From positions 16,031,390 to 16,095,389 of the forward strand of contig CM038911.1 of the NCBI GenBank assembly GCA_021904315.1: a stretch of DNA of 64,000 bases, read 5' to 3'. This DNA comes from Sphagnum magellanicum (taxonomy: Eukaryota > Streptophyta > Sphagnopsida > Sphagnales > Sphagnaceae). Below are positions 63,553 through 64,000 of the stretch, piece after piece; within the stretch, counting starts at the first letter, position 1; each line of letters begins with the position of its first letter. The notes beneath the pieces are model-generated. The model was not told the DNA's origin. It saw only the letters and a list, made by a program, of their open reading frames with translations, and made no database searches. The position numbers and the translations under genes are program-made.

Positions 63553-64000
63553 GTTATTCAATAACTATCTATTGCCCTCACTTTATTGGTTACACGTCAA
63601 GCAACCACATTGACAAAAAAATTGGTTATTTCAATATTCCGATATCTTATAAGCTTAACAAGTTCTTTGAAATTTAAAAAGGAGGGAGGGGTAATGACAT
63701 TTATTAATGTTAAGATTGTTCAAGATGGGAGTGATACAGACATCTATTAGTGTGTTACATTTTAGGACATCTTTCAATCAAAAGTGGTGAGATTACCTAA
63801 CCTACCAAAGTTTCCTAGAAATCTAGGTATTCCAAAAAAAAGTATTATGCTTCACTTTTCAAAGATACATTTGATTGGCTAGTTGGAAAATTTTAGTTAT
63901 ATTTTCAATGGAACTTTTCTAGTAAATTATTAGTTTGTGACATCTAACAATATATCTTAACAATACTTCAAGACATGTTTCGCATTTGCCCTACAATCTT
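63553..64000. other. Non-coding AT-rich stretch to the window end
   Basis: I see nothing recognisable. Confidence 0.4.

Overview
This is plant nuclear DNA, about 64 kb, and only a small part of it codes for protein. Three lines of evidence point to a land plant: introns with GT...AG borders, two genes for chloroplast-targeted proteins, and a VQ-motif gene (a plant regulator family). Most of the rest is AT-rich and full of decayed plant transposons. The coding proteins are clearly diverged from Arabidopsis as I remember it, so a non-flowering plant is possible, but I cannot name the group.

Three genes are well supported. (1) A 24-exon gene on the + strand (27147-36675) encodes a plastid-envelope channel of the CASTOR/POLLUX-like PEC1/PEC2 type. 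It has a transit peptide, membrane and pore segments, and two RCK-type regions. Every exon junction I propose keeps the reading frame. (2) A single-exon VQ-motif gene on the - strand (38450-39310) is convergent with the channel gene and 1.8 kb beyond its stop. (3) A 6-exon gene on the - strand (57732-60306) encodes a 181-residue CURT1-type thylakoid curvature protein. The two plastid genes act in different membranes (envelope ion flux and thylakoid shape). I see no operon-like or pathway link between them.

Layout: 0-5 kb holds pieces of a Ty3/gypsy element, a truncated LTR, an unknown ORF split by an 820-bp solo LTR, and a second decayed ORF. 5-24 kb is an AT-rich desert with an intact-ended 812-bp solo LTR (5-bp target duplication), a CACTA-like element, tandem duplications and a SINE-like piece. 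24-27 kb carries a tandem duplication, a LINE 3' end and a regular 70-bp minisatellite just upstream of the channel gene. 27-40 kb is the gene island. 40-57 kb returns to repeats: GGTTC-rich tracts, a gypsy pol remnant (protease, reverse transcriptase and integrase in the - orientation) and a Tourist-like MITE. A pair of inverted 0.3-kb repeats (54.1 and 61.5 kb) brackets the CURT1 gene, and a MITE-like inverted repeat lies at 63.2-63.6 kb.

I found no tRNA or rRNA gene, CRISPR array or bacterial-type operon.
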